Part shown: piece by piece, positions 43,603-54,745 of the stretch
Numbering within the stretch: the stretch's first letter is position 1
Layout: every line of letters begins with the position of its first letter
DNA from: Litsea cubeba
Lineage: Eukaryota > Streptophyta > Magnoliopsida > Laurales > Lauraceae
DNA: 64,000 nt
Assembly (NCBI GenBank): GCA_012931725.1
Contig: CM022948.1
Span: 70,609,455 to 70,673,454, forward strand
Direction: 5' to 3'
Translations under genes and position numbers: made by a program
Notes under the pieces: model-generated
Seen by the model: the letters and a program-made list of their open reading frames with translations, nothing else
The model's database searches: none
Told to the model about the DNA's origin: nothing

Positions 43603-43984
43603 TTTGTATGGGATCATTTTTTGTTGATGATATGGTACTGATTTACCAAATTAAGTACAACATCAAGGCGAAGCAAAGCCTTAGCACCAGCTTCAGGCGC
43701 TAATAGCATGTGAAACTCAGATGAGTTAAGTCAAAATTCGGCCAAACTTAATATTATAATTTAAAATATCAATCTAGTTCAAACCGCCTTCAAACAACCA
43801 AACCTGATGCAAGCGGGATATATAAATTCAGGCCCAAATCAAATCTAAACACAAAAATGCAAACCTTAGCTCAGTTTTTTGTCCGGTAAACAGCTGGTTT
43901 CTGGTTAGGTCACATCCTTTACTAAAGGTACAGCATTATCAAAATCAAAAGAATGCATTATCCAATGCTCAAACCAAAGTTAAA

Positions 43985-45310
43985 TCAACTACTCTCGAAA
44001 GGATTTGAATAGTAATAAATACAGACTTCATAATTTGAAAGGGTGGATCTAATGAGTAATCCAACCGCCAAGAGACAGGTAAGATTTTTTCCATGAGGCT
44101 AGTTTCCTTTAGAACTAACGACCAAACCCGACGAGGAGGGCTCACACTAATAAGAGGTAGACCAATTTAACAAATGGAAAAGATGCCTTTCATAGAACTT
44201 GCCATGATCTTAACAATAGAGTCGCCACACCACCATTGAGCTTTTAGCCACATTCAACCATAGGTTTGACACCGCTTCAAAGCACCGCAACACTTTTAGC
44301 TAAGTTTTTAACATGGAGAGAAGACGCGTCACAAAATATGATAGTGTCGTCTACAAAGTGACGATGCACTATGGATAAAGACAGCAAACCCGCCTAAAAA
44401 CCTTTAAACAAGCACAAGGTGCATGCTTTTTGGAGCATCCTACTTAGTCCCTCTACTACCATCTTGACGAGGAAAAGGGATAGGGTATCAGTTCTCCTTA
44501 ATCCTTCCTTTAGAGTTTGAGAAGAAGCCTCTCAACGAACCATTGACAAGAACAGCGAATGAGCCTATGAGATACATTCACAGATCCTCTCCATTTTCAT
44601 CAAAGCCCATTTTTCTTAAAGATATGGAATGAGCAATCAACATGGTCATACGCCTATTCTAAACCATCCATTGATTTCATTATCCCACCCGACTATAAAT
44701 GCACTCATTAGCTATAAAGACGTTCTCCAAAATTTGCCTTGTATGAAGCACCTGGAGAGGACTAACAATGAAAGACATTACAAGTTTAAGTCTATTGGCC
44801 AACACCCTTGAGATGATTTTATACAAACTTCATATGAGGTTGATTGGTCTGAATTCTCCTTTAGGTTAGGTAACAAAGGTGGACTCATACTCATGTGGAT
44901 CCTTCCTCTGCTAAAGAATTCAGCAAATATTGCCATAAGACCCAGTTTATAGACAGTAATCTTGGTAGAAGATCAGCGTAAACATGTCTGGACCAAAAGC
45001 TTTACCTCTCTCAATTAAAAAGACCGCTCAGTTCACTTCCTATGAAAATTGTTGCTTAGATAGTCCACTGAGCTTTGGCCTCACCCACAATTCTTTATAG
45101 ATTCATAAAGATTGACTCTCCCCTTTACTTCCACACCCTCTATTTTCAATTTCCAATCTAACTCTGCTAACTTCTTGCATTTTCTATTCCATTATAGAAG
45201 ATTATGTTTCTTGTACCAAAAAAGAAAATGAAGCTTGTCTTTTTCTATGCCCTTCCTTCAACCATAAGGCCTGAAACCAATGCCTCAAAGAAATTTCACA
45301 GCGCTCTAAA
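43985..45310 (-). mobile_element. Decayed L1-type LINE, reverse transcriptase region
   Basis: On the - strand, in the right order: FGPDMFTLIFYQ, YKIISRVLANRLKLVMSFIV, RQILENVFIANECI, AYDHVD, GRIKEN (usually GLRQGDPLSPF), FVDDTIIF (catalytic box, usually FADDTLIF), RKLASWKKSYLSLGGWI and YLLLFKSF. Many stops and frameshifts. Related sequence may reach about 45560. The 3' RNase H end is absent. Confidence 0.85.
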
Positions 45311-46090
45311 ATGGGTAGAATTTCATCTTCATTTACTATTCTAAGAATACAAATTCCCTTTCCTCAAGTGACGGCGGTGATTGATCTTCTCACCAGTCCA
45401 ATTGGTCCAATTCACCAATTTCGTCATAAGGATTCTTTTTCCTCAACTAAACAATCAATCTTTTCATCTGTTTATTTTTCTTTTCTTTTCTTGTTTCTTT
45501 TTTTTTTTTTTTTCATTCCGTCAATCTACCTTTCAAAGCTTTTAATCCTGGGAGGAGCAGAAAGTAGCCCAACCTGCACTTAACCCTCATGCCTCCATTG
45601 TTTCACTGCACTTAGACCTTGCATTTTGAACAATGCATTTTCAAAGGACAAGGGGGGTGGTTCCCTTTCTGCTTCACTGGTATCCAGAACTATAGAGTTA
45701 TTGCGATTGGACACGATTCTTTAGAAAAATTGTGGCTAAGGATGGAGGAAAGAATTGATCCTAATTATTGGAATGCACAAATCTATCCAGCTTGGACTTT
45801 TTAGGCAGATACTGATTATTAGACCATGCAAAGCGTCCTCCCTGCATATTGATCCCAAATACTGGATAGCACAAATCTATCCACTTGGTTTTCAAAAAAG
45901 GATTTTTAGTCAAATGGGTTGAGTATTAGTAGATCATATTAGTATGCAAAGAGTGAAAGTTAAATGGACTTGAGAAGAGGGAAGATGGGTCAATTAAAAT
46001 TAAAATAATTGAGTGCAGTGTGATGGATTTAGATATCTAGTTGCAACTAAGAAAAAAAAAACATTAATTTTGAGTTGGATATCACAATGA
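45311..46090. other. Intergenic, nothing firm
   Basis: A long T run lies at about 45490-45513. The proximal part could be the upstream part of the neighbouring L1. Confidence 0.4.
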
Positions 46091-46359
46091 GGTAAGGGTG
46101 ACTACATGGTTTCTAAACCAAGTCTGCACCCTTCTAAAACTGTTGCCTAAATCAAGGTCTCTAGGTTTCCTTTATCTTGTCTTGCCAAGTTTATGGGTAT
46201 CTCTTCCCTGTTTAGTTCCAAAAATAAGGTAAGGGTGACTACATGGTTTCTAAACCAAGTCTGCACCCTTCTAAAACTGTTGCCTAAATCAAGGTCTCTA
46301 GGTTTCCTTTATCTTGTCTTGCCAAGTTTATGGGTATCTCTTCCCTGTTTAGTTCCAAA
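46091..46359. repeat. 137-bp tandem duplication
   Basis: The unit beginning ggtaagggtgactacatggt occurs at 46091 and 46228 and ends gtttagttccaaa in both. It is identical over about 132 bp by eye. Confidence 0.9.
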
Positions 46360-46675
46360 TTAAGCATAAAATTTTTCATATTGCCATTCTTAGCATCTCA
46401 CTACAATAAATCATACCCTTCAGACTGATCAAGAAATAATTACATTGTACCCTTCTAGGTCTTCTATGCTTAGTGTTTTTTGCGCTCTATGAAAAAGGTT
46501 TTTCCATCAATAACCTTATGAAATTCTGCATTTCAACACGAGGTTTTCAAATGTGTACATTGCCTCCATTCTGTATTCCACATATATTTGGGTAACTTGT
46601 TTAATATAACCTGGCATCCAAGATACACGTCATTAGCATTCATATCTAATTTCCAAACTCATTGTCTCAATGATT

Positions 46676-46806
46676 TTATTTTTTATTTTTTGGGGGGTGG
46701 GCTATGTTGGACTACTGGTCACGAGTGATAACTTAAACTTGAAGACCCAGGGATTGATCCCTTGGCATGTGTGAAACTAAAGTTCCAACACTACTCAACC
46801 ACGAAT
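46676..46806 (-). mobile_element. SINE-like sequence, related to 17673-17800
   Basis: On the - strand, box B-like GGGATCAATCCC with A-rich tail sequence, and the same word order as the SINE at 17673 (tagtgt-tgg ... gtttaag). Flanks aatgat on both sides are short. Confidence 0.45.
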
Positions 46807-47795
46807 GATATTTTTTAGAATGTTGTTAATTGCTTTCCTATAAAATTTCAGAACCTTAATCTCGAGGAGGTCATTGGATATCAAGCTTTTAAAATGAACA
46901 TCCAGTCAGCAGCCCACTTTGCATTGTAATGCTCCTCCTAGAATGACTTTACAATCCTTAAAATTTGACAGTGCTTTGCCTCAGAAAAAATATAGTCTGT
47001 TCAAGTGATGTTAATTTCGCTCAAAAAAATCACAAGGTGTTCTGTTGTATATAATTGTATGTAGTAATAGCATGTAGTAACCAAGGAATTTCGTACCACC
47101 AATTATTTGGTTGCCGAATCATCTAATCACATGCAGTCCAACCTATTGCAATCCAATTGGACCCTTCTTCCAAATAACACAAGCTAAAAGGAGAAAATAG
47201 ATAAGCAAACAACTAAAAATAAACTCTTTCAATCGAGCTCATTATAAAGTTATTATTTCATTATAAAGAAAATCATATTTCATTTTCTTCTTATGAACCC
47301 TAAAAATCCAATACAATTCCATCTTCTGATGAAAAATAAAATAAAAAATAAACCAAAAAAGAAGGAAATCACGTTATTATTTTTCCACACCTACAATCCT
47401 ATGCATGGGACACCAGCTAAACTCAAAACAACACAACCCCAAAACTGCAATCAACAAAACAAAAAAAAAAAAAAACACAAAAAAAATATATATATATATA
47501 TATATATATATAGTATCCTAGCATCCCTAACCTCCAAAATGACAGGCCAGTGGAACTGAATTTCAATGTATGGATTGCTAGATCGAGCGGCCAGCAACTC
47601 CTATGAAAAAAAGGCAAAATGCTATCTTCCATCTAGCATCACAATCACATTATAAACATGTGAAGTTCTGCATGATTGAAGATAAAGGTGCATGTGGTCG
47701 TAGAAGCATTAGAGATGTGAATAGTTTTCTATGAAAATCTATCATTTTGGGTTTTGAAAGCTTGGTGACAGAAAAGAGAGCTTTGTGTCTGCGCA

Positions 47796-47844
<49 letters not shown>

Positions 47845-47949
47845 GCACAAAGTTATAAAGAAATGGTTATGGAACGGTTTTGGATAAAGAAAGAACAGAA
47901 TAATAGTTATCAAACAGTTTTGGATGAACTATTTAAGGAATTAAAATAG
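46807..47949. other. Intergenic with microsatellites
   Basis: (TA)n at 47487-47512 after an A run, and (CG)n then (GA)n at 47793-47841. No gene seen. Confidence 0.55.
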
Positions 47950-48420
47950 GTCAAAATATTGGATTTGGTGGTCGAAATTGAAAGCCGGAGCCAATTGCTA
48001 TAATATCCATACATCAGGATGGACTATCTTCTTATAAAAATGTCCATCCAATTACACTGACACCCAGCACTTGTGCAAGTGTACAACACTCAATTAGCTT
48101 ATCTCCTGCTTACCCACCCTGAACTAATCTTGACTATGGGTTACAAGGTATCCTCCTAACATTTTATTTTCAGTAGCTTCTCCTAGATATCGAAACTATC
48201 ACACTATGGCACAAAGTAGTATTAAACTTGGACCAAATAATCCCCCCTACTCTCTAATCCACTAAAGTTCCACACCGTGAATTTAATCTTGATCCCTCTA
48301 ATTTTTTCTCAAACATTAGAGTCAATCCTTTATCAAACATTCTAGCTTATCATCTACTTGATTTCTTGTTTGACTAATTTAACACATCATTTGCAAACAA
48401 CACCCACCGGACCGCATATT
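47950..48420 (-). mobile_element. Heavily decayed RTE-type LINE
   Basis: On the - strand, WVLFANDVLN (catalytic FADD-like region), FEKKLEGSRLN, IWSKFNTT and, further, SRLVQGG and KLIECCTLAQ echo the RTE order found at 22080 and 31875. Stops throughout. Confidence 0.6.
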
Positions 48421-50016
48421 TTAATTTGCTTAAGGGAACATTTATCTTTTAAACGTATACGGTATATCAGATTAAAAAAGGATTAGTAGACTAGCAAGCA
48501 GTTGTCCCAAGTCATTTCTTTCTTTTTTTCGTTCTTTTCCAGTAAATATTAACTTTCTTAACACTCAAAACATTCAAGTAATAGGACTGAGCTGATACTT
48601 GATTCGAAATATTTAAATATCTTTATGTATATACTTAATGAGCAAGGTTGACACGATCAAAACTTCATTGGCCTTGATTAGGGTTTGATAGCCTCAATAG
48701 ACTCAATATTAGTTAGGGTACTCTATCAAGTCAATAAGATTTCTTTGATTTTTGCTTAAAACTTATTTAAAGAAACATAAAGGTCGAAATGGAAACATAA
48801 AAACATAATTTTATGTTGAAATTAACTAAAATAAACACAATAACTTAGAACATGTAAAAGATTGAAACATAAGAATGATCCTCTAATACATTCGGATGTG
48901 TGTTAATAATTCATTGCTTCATCTCATGATTTTTGAAAGCACTAGACTGATGGAGTGAACTATGAGCTCACTGGATGCCCACAGTGACAATGAAATATGA
49001 TCTTTGTTTAACAAAAAAACCAATGGAAAATTTTGATAAGGGATGCTAGAGGAAACAGGTAGTAAGGAACAAACTGGATGGTACTAGGCTCAAGTTTAAG
49101 CTCTTCGAACAGTCGAAAACATGAAGAATAATCAAACAGGAGAAAGTTTCATTTTTTGCTTTCAACTAAACCAAATCTCAAAGAATGAGAATAGTATGGG
49201 ACCTTGTTAAATAAACCAAATCTCAAAGAATGGTATGGGCCCTTGTTCATCATGAAAAAACAACTTTCTAAAATATTAAATCAAGTTTTCTTCTTGGGGT
49301 CTAGAAAACACAAAGTAGTACAATAAACTCCTTTCAAGTTATAAAGGGTAAATCAAACAGATTTTCCAATTATTTGATTAAGTTTCTCAACCACTTATAG
49401 AAGCCATCATCGATACAAAAATAGAAATATCAAGCTCCCTATCCAGTTCATAAACTTCCCCACCAACATCATGTATTTCCTACTATAAATGCAATATCAA
49501 GACTTGTTAATAAAGACAAGAGAATCAGAGAGAAAAGGAAGAAAATACATAAAGGAAGCAACACCAATGAATAAAAGGTTAAAAAGATGCTCCTATACCA
49601 TTCTCTGAAGTTGATCTCAACTAGTGTCAACTCCAATCCCATCCCCATTTTTTCAGAACATGCCTATTACTGATTTATATTATCTGAAGGCTGGAGCCAA
49701 AGCCAGGATCTTTAACAATGCACATGTTCCATTGCATCATCACTACTATAATGTGAAGTCTCCATATCATTCAAATCTAGCCTTTTTTTATCCTTAAAAC
49801 CCATTACATGATGACTGATGATTGATGAAGAAGGCTACATAAGAGACATTCACAAGTGAAAAAGACTACATGAGTACATCTTCACTCATCATCAGAGCCC
49901 AAATCTAATGACGGTGATTAAGAAAACATAAACAATTAAAGAAGAACTAATAATCTCATGAATCCAAGACGCCGTTAATCATGATTCAGTGCAAACCAAA
50001 CAAAAATCACAACTGA
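48421..50016. other. Intergenic, no gene recognised
   Basis: A 46-bp imperfect tandem (aaaccaaatctcaaagaatg) occurs at about 49172 and 49218. If a - strand gene starts at 50.7 kb, this would be its intron or downstream part, but no exon was found. Confidence 0.45.
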
Positions 50017-50760
50017 TCAAAAAGTAAAGACGAAGAAATCAAAAGAACTCTTACCCGGAGGAGACGGCAAGACAGTCTTGCAGAAAAGAAATCCAGTCAC
50101 TGTAGATGAACTTGTGCTCAAAATCTCATCTTTTTCTTTTTGAAGAACCGAACATCCGATCGGATCAATAGATATAAGCTGGTTGAATTCATTCTTCATG
50201 AATACAGGTGGAGATCGCATGCAGATGAGCTGAAAGAAGACTACTTTTTCGTTCCAGCAATGTGTTGGAAAGGATCAAAATGCGAAATCACGCAACAGAT
50301 CACAAATGAGAATTCTGAGAGAGATTGTGGTAAGAGAGAGAGAGAGAGAGAAGTCAAGAAAATGCGAGCATCGGAACGTGGATCGTGACTGGAATCGCCT
50401 GGTTTGAGATCAAAATGACATGAAGATCTAGGGCATGATCACGGAAGGATGGTGGTGCTGCAGAATAATGCATGATGATGATATGAAATCAGTTGGTAAT
50501 GGGAGGAAGAACATAGGCGGAGGAAAAAGAAGGAAGGCGAGGGAGAGGGAGAGGGAGAAGGAGAGGTGGATGGAAAGGGATGGGAGATAGATAGATAGAT
50601 AGATAGATAGCTGAGACTGTGAGCTCTTGCCCTCTTTTTATAATAATAGAAATAATGACAATGGTGAGAGAGAAAGAGATGCCCACACTAAAAAATCTCT
50701 CTCTCTCTCTCCACGTCATACGAATTGAGTGAGAAGGGGAGGGGTTAGGGGAGGTGCTTC
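50017..50760 (-). promoter_or_regulatory. Possible 5' end (promoter, leader, first exon) of a - strand gene
   Basis: Read on the - strand: a TATA-like tttataataat near 50640, then a long CT-rich leader with GATA and GA microsatellites (50586-50610 and 50332-50351), then a 49-codon frame starting MKNEFNQLISIDPIG, then TCCTCCGG/GTAAGA, a strong donor-like site near 50056. This is the usual make-up of a plant first exon, but no downstream exon could be recognised toward lower coordinates. It may be a non-coding transcript or chance. Confidence 0.35.
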
Positions 50761-50907
50761 AATTGTTTTTGCCCATTTGTTTATCGTGGAGTGGGACGGA
50801 CAAAAGCAGTTTCGATATCGAGACGCTGCCTGCAGCCCCCGCTGCTGATTTCTGCTGCCTTAGGAAGCCGCTGAAATAACACCGGGTTCGTGGACATTTT
50901 TTTTTTT

Positions 50908-51076
50908 TTTTTTAACTCATCCGAGGGTATTTGGGACAAACTAATTCCTACGAGAGCTCTGCCTCTGAGGAGCCGGGTAAAATAAATCCTCAATAGCTTC
51001 AATGTAATAGTACAATTTCGAACCATCGACATCCAAAACAACCCAGGGTCTTAGGTCAACTGAGTTATCCCGTATG
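50908..51076 (-). mobile_element. tRNA-derived SINE, same family as 7600-7786
   Basis: On the - strand, GATAACTCAGTTGACC (box A) and GGTTCGAAATTGTAC (box B), body with gagccgggtaaaat as in the 24241 copy, and a poly(A) tail (T run 50898-50914). Confidence 0.72.
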
Positions 51077-51107
51077 ATTCACTGATACATGGGTTAACAA
51101 TATAAAT

Positions 51108-51300
51108 GTTTTTTTTTCTAACAAAGGTGTTTGGCCTAGTTAAGCACTGACTATTCCCTGAGCACATTGTCATTAACTCTTTGCCTCCCGCACGCACCGA
51201 ATAAGTTAGGTTTTTGTATGAGCAAGTGCCCCGAGTGGAGCACGAGTTTAAAACTGCAACGTCCAATTCTTGAGCCATGATCCTAGCCAACTACGCTATC
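51108..51300 (-). mobile_element. tRNA-derived SINE, diverged
   Basis: On the - strand, a GATAGCGTAGTTGGCTAGGA box A-like start, AGTTTTAAACTCGTG as a weakened box B, and an A-rich tail (T run at 51109). It lies head-to-tail with the previous SINE. Confidence 0.55.
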
Positions 51301-52468
51301 ATTAGGAGCACCCACCTCAGAGCTAATAGAGTGGTATAAGGGTGGGTTTGCTTCTCCACTTTTTGTATTTGAAATCGCCCCATATTTGTTCCGTGTGCAC
51401 TTGTGTTGGAAAATTAATCCTGTTGGGTCATAAATCTCAGGGTGCCTATGTCATAAAAAAAAATTCCAATTTGAAAGTTAAAAGGATTAATTCAAGGCCT
51501 TAATATGTCGTCTTTTCACTAAGTAATCATGTCATAGTGTAGTTGCTAAAGTGGGGATAGCTTTGTTGAATAGAATGAATGAACTCACTATCCAAATCCA
51601 AATCTATTTGTTAATGGGATTTGATCAAGTGAGAACTATTCTCGCGAAGACTCCATGAGAACTTTTTTATGGGGCCAGTTAGAGGTCCCATTTTGGGATG
51701 GAAAGATTTATATGGGACCACCCCGTATATCAAGTTTGGCCTCAATCCTATGCTTCTAACCCCTTCATCAATGACCAACAAGCTCAGTCTATTCATATAG
51801 ATATATAGTCGATCCAACGGTCCAATTCATTTCCATTGGTGCTAAACCCTGGGACGTTGACTATCAAGGGGGGTCCCTATCCATGCAAAGTTTGAATTGG
51901 GTGATAGGTAGGCCCCACCTATAGTTCTCACAGTTTGAATAATGAGAATATTTCTCACCTGATTATTTTCCTTTGTTAATTGGATAAAAAATAGCAATTA
52001 AAAGCCTCAAACCCTTTATAACCGGGTCATATTGAATGAAGTTGGCTTATCAAAGGGGGCATTGCCACTCCCGCACACCTTATCTTTTGGGCATGTTTGA
52101 TTAACAGCCTTTTTTATAGAAATGGGCAAAATCCTGAGACATTCTTCTAAGGAAAGAAAGTTATTTTTTATCATTCAGTACAAAGAAAAAGCATTAAAAT
52201 TAGTGCAGTTTTTTCACAATTTTGTTGAAAATTGTTTTGAGTGGGGGAGGTAAGGAAAAAATCCACATAAAATAAAAGTGCCTATTTTTGGTAATGTGCC
52301 CACACGCGAACTTACATTTTGAAATAATACCTAATCTCCCATTGAGGCACTCTAATTGTGTCTCGATCTTATGATTATTCACCATCCTATCGATTCAAGA
52401 AAATTATGCAACCATCAAACTTGAGGTACTAAATGAAGAGTCACGACAATCTAATTTGAATAATGTTT
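51301..52468. other. Intergenic, GTGGGYCCCAC-type repeat sequence
   Basis: 51690-51920 contains ggtgggtcc/aggccccacc-like motifs shared with 18975-19270 and 55400-55960. No gene seen. Confidence 0.4.
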
Positions 52469-52476
52469 AGGGCAAT

Positions 52477-52755
52477 GGAAAATTTTCAAAAAAGTATAAA
52501 ACTTTTTGCTGATTTTTAGAAAAATACATGAGAATTTAAATATTTTAAAAAAGTATAAAAGTTTTTCATATTTCTTACAATCACTTGATTGAAGAATGAC
52601 AATCCATAAAATTTTGTCATTTTTCAAAAAAATTATATTAAGGACTTGATTGAAAGAAATATGAAAAAAAAATTATGTTTTTTTGAAATATTCAAATCTT
52701 AACGTGCTTTAAAAAAAACGAGCTAAAAGTTTCATTCCATTTTGAAATTTCCCTG
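52477..52755. mobile_element. Foldback MITE of 279 bp
   Basis: Ends ggaaaattttcaaaa and (inverted) ttgaaatttccctg, with inverted arms of about 120 bp. It is flanked by agggcaat at 52469-52476 and 52756-52763. Related in sequence to the 42998 element. Confidence 0.72.
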
Positions 52756-53346
52756 AGGGCAATTAATATCCTCATGAAATCCTTTATGCTCTTCTCCACC
52801 TTTTCGCGAGAACACAATTTTTTCTCAAAAGCATGATTTTTTTATGAAAACTGTGGATAGGAAACTCCATTGAAAATCATGGCCAAGAACCAAACTTTTA
52901 GCCTATTGAACTTCTTTTTTTAGAGTCCCGCATCAGAAATTGTTAAAAAGAAAATACAATTTACATATATATTTCCTTAACTATCTCTATGGCTTTATTA
53001 GGTTAGCTTGGATCCAAGTGAATCCCCCAAAATGAATATTGGCTCCGTCTTGCAACCCGACAAAGATGGAATATAATATTAAAACCCCTGTCATAGTCTT
53101 AAAATCCTAATATCATTAACAATCACAACATTTATTACCATCTAACTAGGCTCAACATTGCACAAGGCAAGTATCTATCTTAGAAGTGAACTTTTGCCTC
53201 CTCGAAGGTAAATCTAAATACATTCACCCACCCACGTATTTATATGACCGACATTTCTGACCATTATATTATATATATATATATATATTTATATTAAAAT
53301 AATAAGGGAGGTAACATGAGAATTTCTCTTACAGGAAAGCACCACG

Positions 53347-54473
53347 CAGGGGCGGTCCTGAGTTTTCGGGGGCCCTAGGCGAGTTCCTATAGTGTGGCCC
53401 TACCCGTATACCCACCGATAAATGATAAAAAAATAAAAGATAATTTTTTTTATTATTTGATCGAAAATTAAGTTTAAACTCCTTACCTACTCTTACCGAA
53501 TCAGAATTGTGTTTCACATTAACCAATTAACACCAAAATTCAATTATAAAAACTAAGCACTACTGAAAAACTATTAGTCTTCTTGCATTTCTAGCTAAGA
53601 AATCACTAATCAAATCTTCATAATCAAGCTTTTCTACCAACAAAAAGTCTACTTGGAGGGAATATTGGGACCGGTCCTTGGACCGATCCCAATGTCCCCT
53701 CCAAATATCATGATTGATATTTGGAGGGGACATTGGGATCGGTCCAAGGACCGGTCCCAATATTCCCTCCAAGTAGCAGGGCTCTTCTACCAAAGACTCT
53801 TCAATAGATAACATAGCTAATCCATTTAATTTTTCTTAGGACATGGTTGATCGAAGGTAAGATTTGATCATCTTTAGCTTTGACAATGCCTTTTCTTTCA
53901 CTCTTTTCGGGATATAAACACTTTTATAGGTGGGAGAACAGAATTTGCTCTCAGGAGAAATTCATGAAGCTCCCAAGTGAGACTAACCTATTGAATTGTT
54001 CTTAATGTTCAAAAGAAATGCCTCTTCATGTCATGGAGCTCCTAAGTGGGACCAATCTATTAAAATTTTTTATGTTCAAAATAAATGCTTCTGCCTGTAC
54101 AAGCCCAAAAAAGGTCGAGCCAACATCAGATTGATAAAATTGACACAAACTAATCATTGCCAGGCTTGGGTGCATGACAAATGTATAGTTTGAATAAGTT
54201 GGCACAAGTTTTTTCCTTGGGAAGACTTAAATCAGTGAGTTCGAATGCTAAGCTTAACAGAAGTATGCTTGCTAAAGTGACCGAGTAATCTTTGCTCCTT
54301 TTGCTACCTGACCCAGTTTTGAAGATGATTCGCTCGGCCTGAACAGTCACTCCGAAGAAGCCATGGTTAGATCGTGTGCTTTGAAAATCATTCTAGTTGG
54401 GGGCCCCCATTTTGGGCCAAATTTTGGGGCCCCAGCCGGCCGCCTGTGTGGGCTGTCCCCAGGGCCACCCCTG
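53347..54473 (-). mobile_element. hAT element with broken transposase C-terminus
   Basis: Inverted ends CAGGGGCGGTCCTG and CAGGGCCACCCCTG, flanked by (g)caccacg at 53339-53346 and at 54474-54480. On the - strand near 53560-53900, the hAT dimerisation tail is readable: KLKMIKSYLRSTMS, LNGLAMLSIEESLVEE, then an interruption, then LVEKLDYEDLISDFLARNAR. The interruption is the palindromic insert at 53649-53776. Same transposase family as 9016-9951. Confidence 0.85.
53649..53776. repeat. Perfect 62-bp inverted repeat, 4-nt loop
   Basis: The left arm 53649-53710 and right arm 53715-53776 are exact reverse complements around the loop TGAT. Each arm is itself an imperfect palindrome: TTGGAGGGaAtATTGGGAcC and its near-mirror (ggaccgatcccaatgtcccc), so one unit of about 25 bp appears four times in alternating orientation. 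It interrupts hAT transposase coding sequence. The similar flanks gcttttctaccaa and gctcttctaccaa suggest a target duplication. It could be a small MITE or a hairpin-RNA locus. Confidence 0.95.
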
Positions 54474-54555
54474 CACCACGTGGCATGCAGGGGTGGACCC
54501 AGGTTATGTCATGTGGTGCAGTCGCACCCGTTGGATTTTGGAAAGCACCCATGAT

Positions 54556-54745
54556 GGGGCCATTGGTTGTATGCCCGTGCCCCACTTCAAAATGGATTTC
54601 GCCCCACCCTTGAGGCAGAGAGAGGGAGAAAAGTAGAGGGAGAGCGAGAAGGGGCCATTGGTTGTATGCCCGTGCCCCACTTCAAAATGGATTTCGCCCC
54701 ACCCTTGAGGCAGAGAGAGGGAGAAAAGTAGAGGGAGAGTGAGAA
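54556..54745. repeat. 95-bp tandem duplication
   Basis: ggggccattggttgtatgcc... occurs at 54556 and 54651, with one difference seen (gagcgagaa/gagtgagaa). It follows the hAT right end. Confidence 0.9.

Noticed and set aside
47293..47559. 88-codon Lys-rich frame
   Set aside because: It spans an A run and a (TA)n microsatellite.
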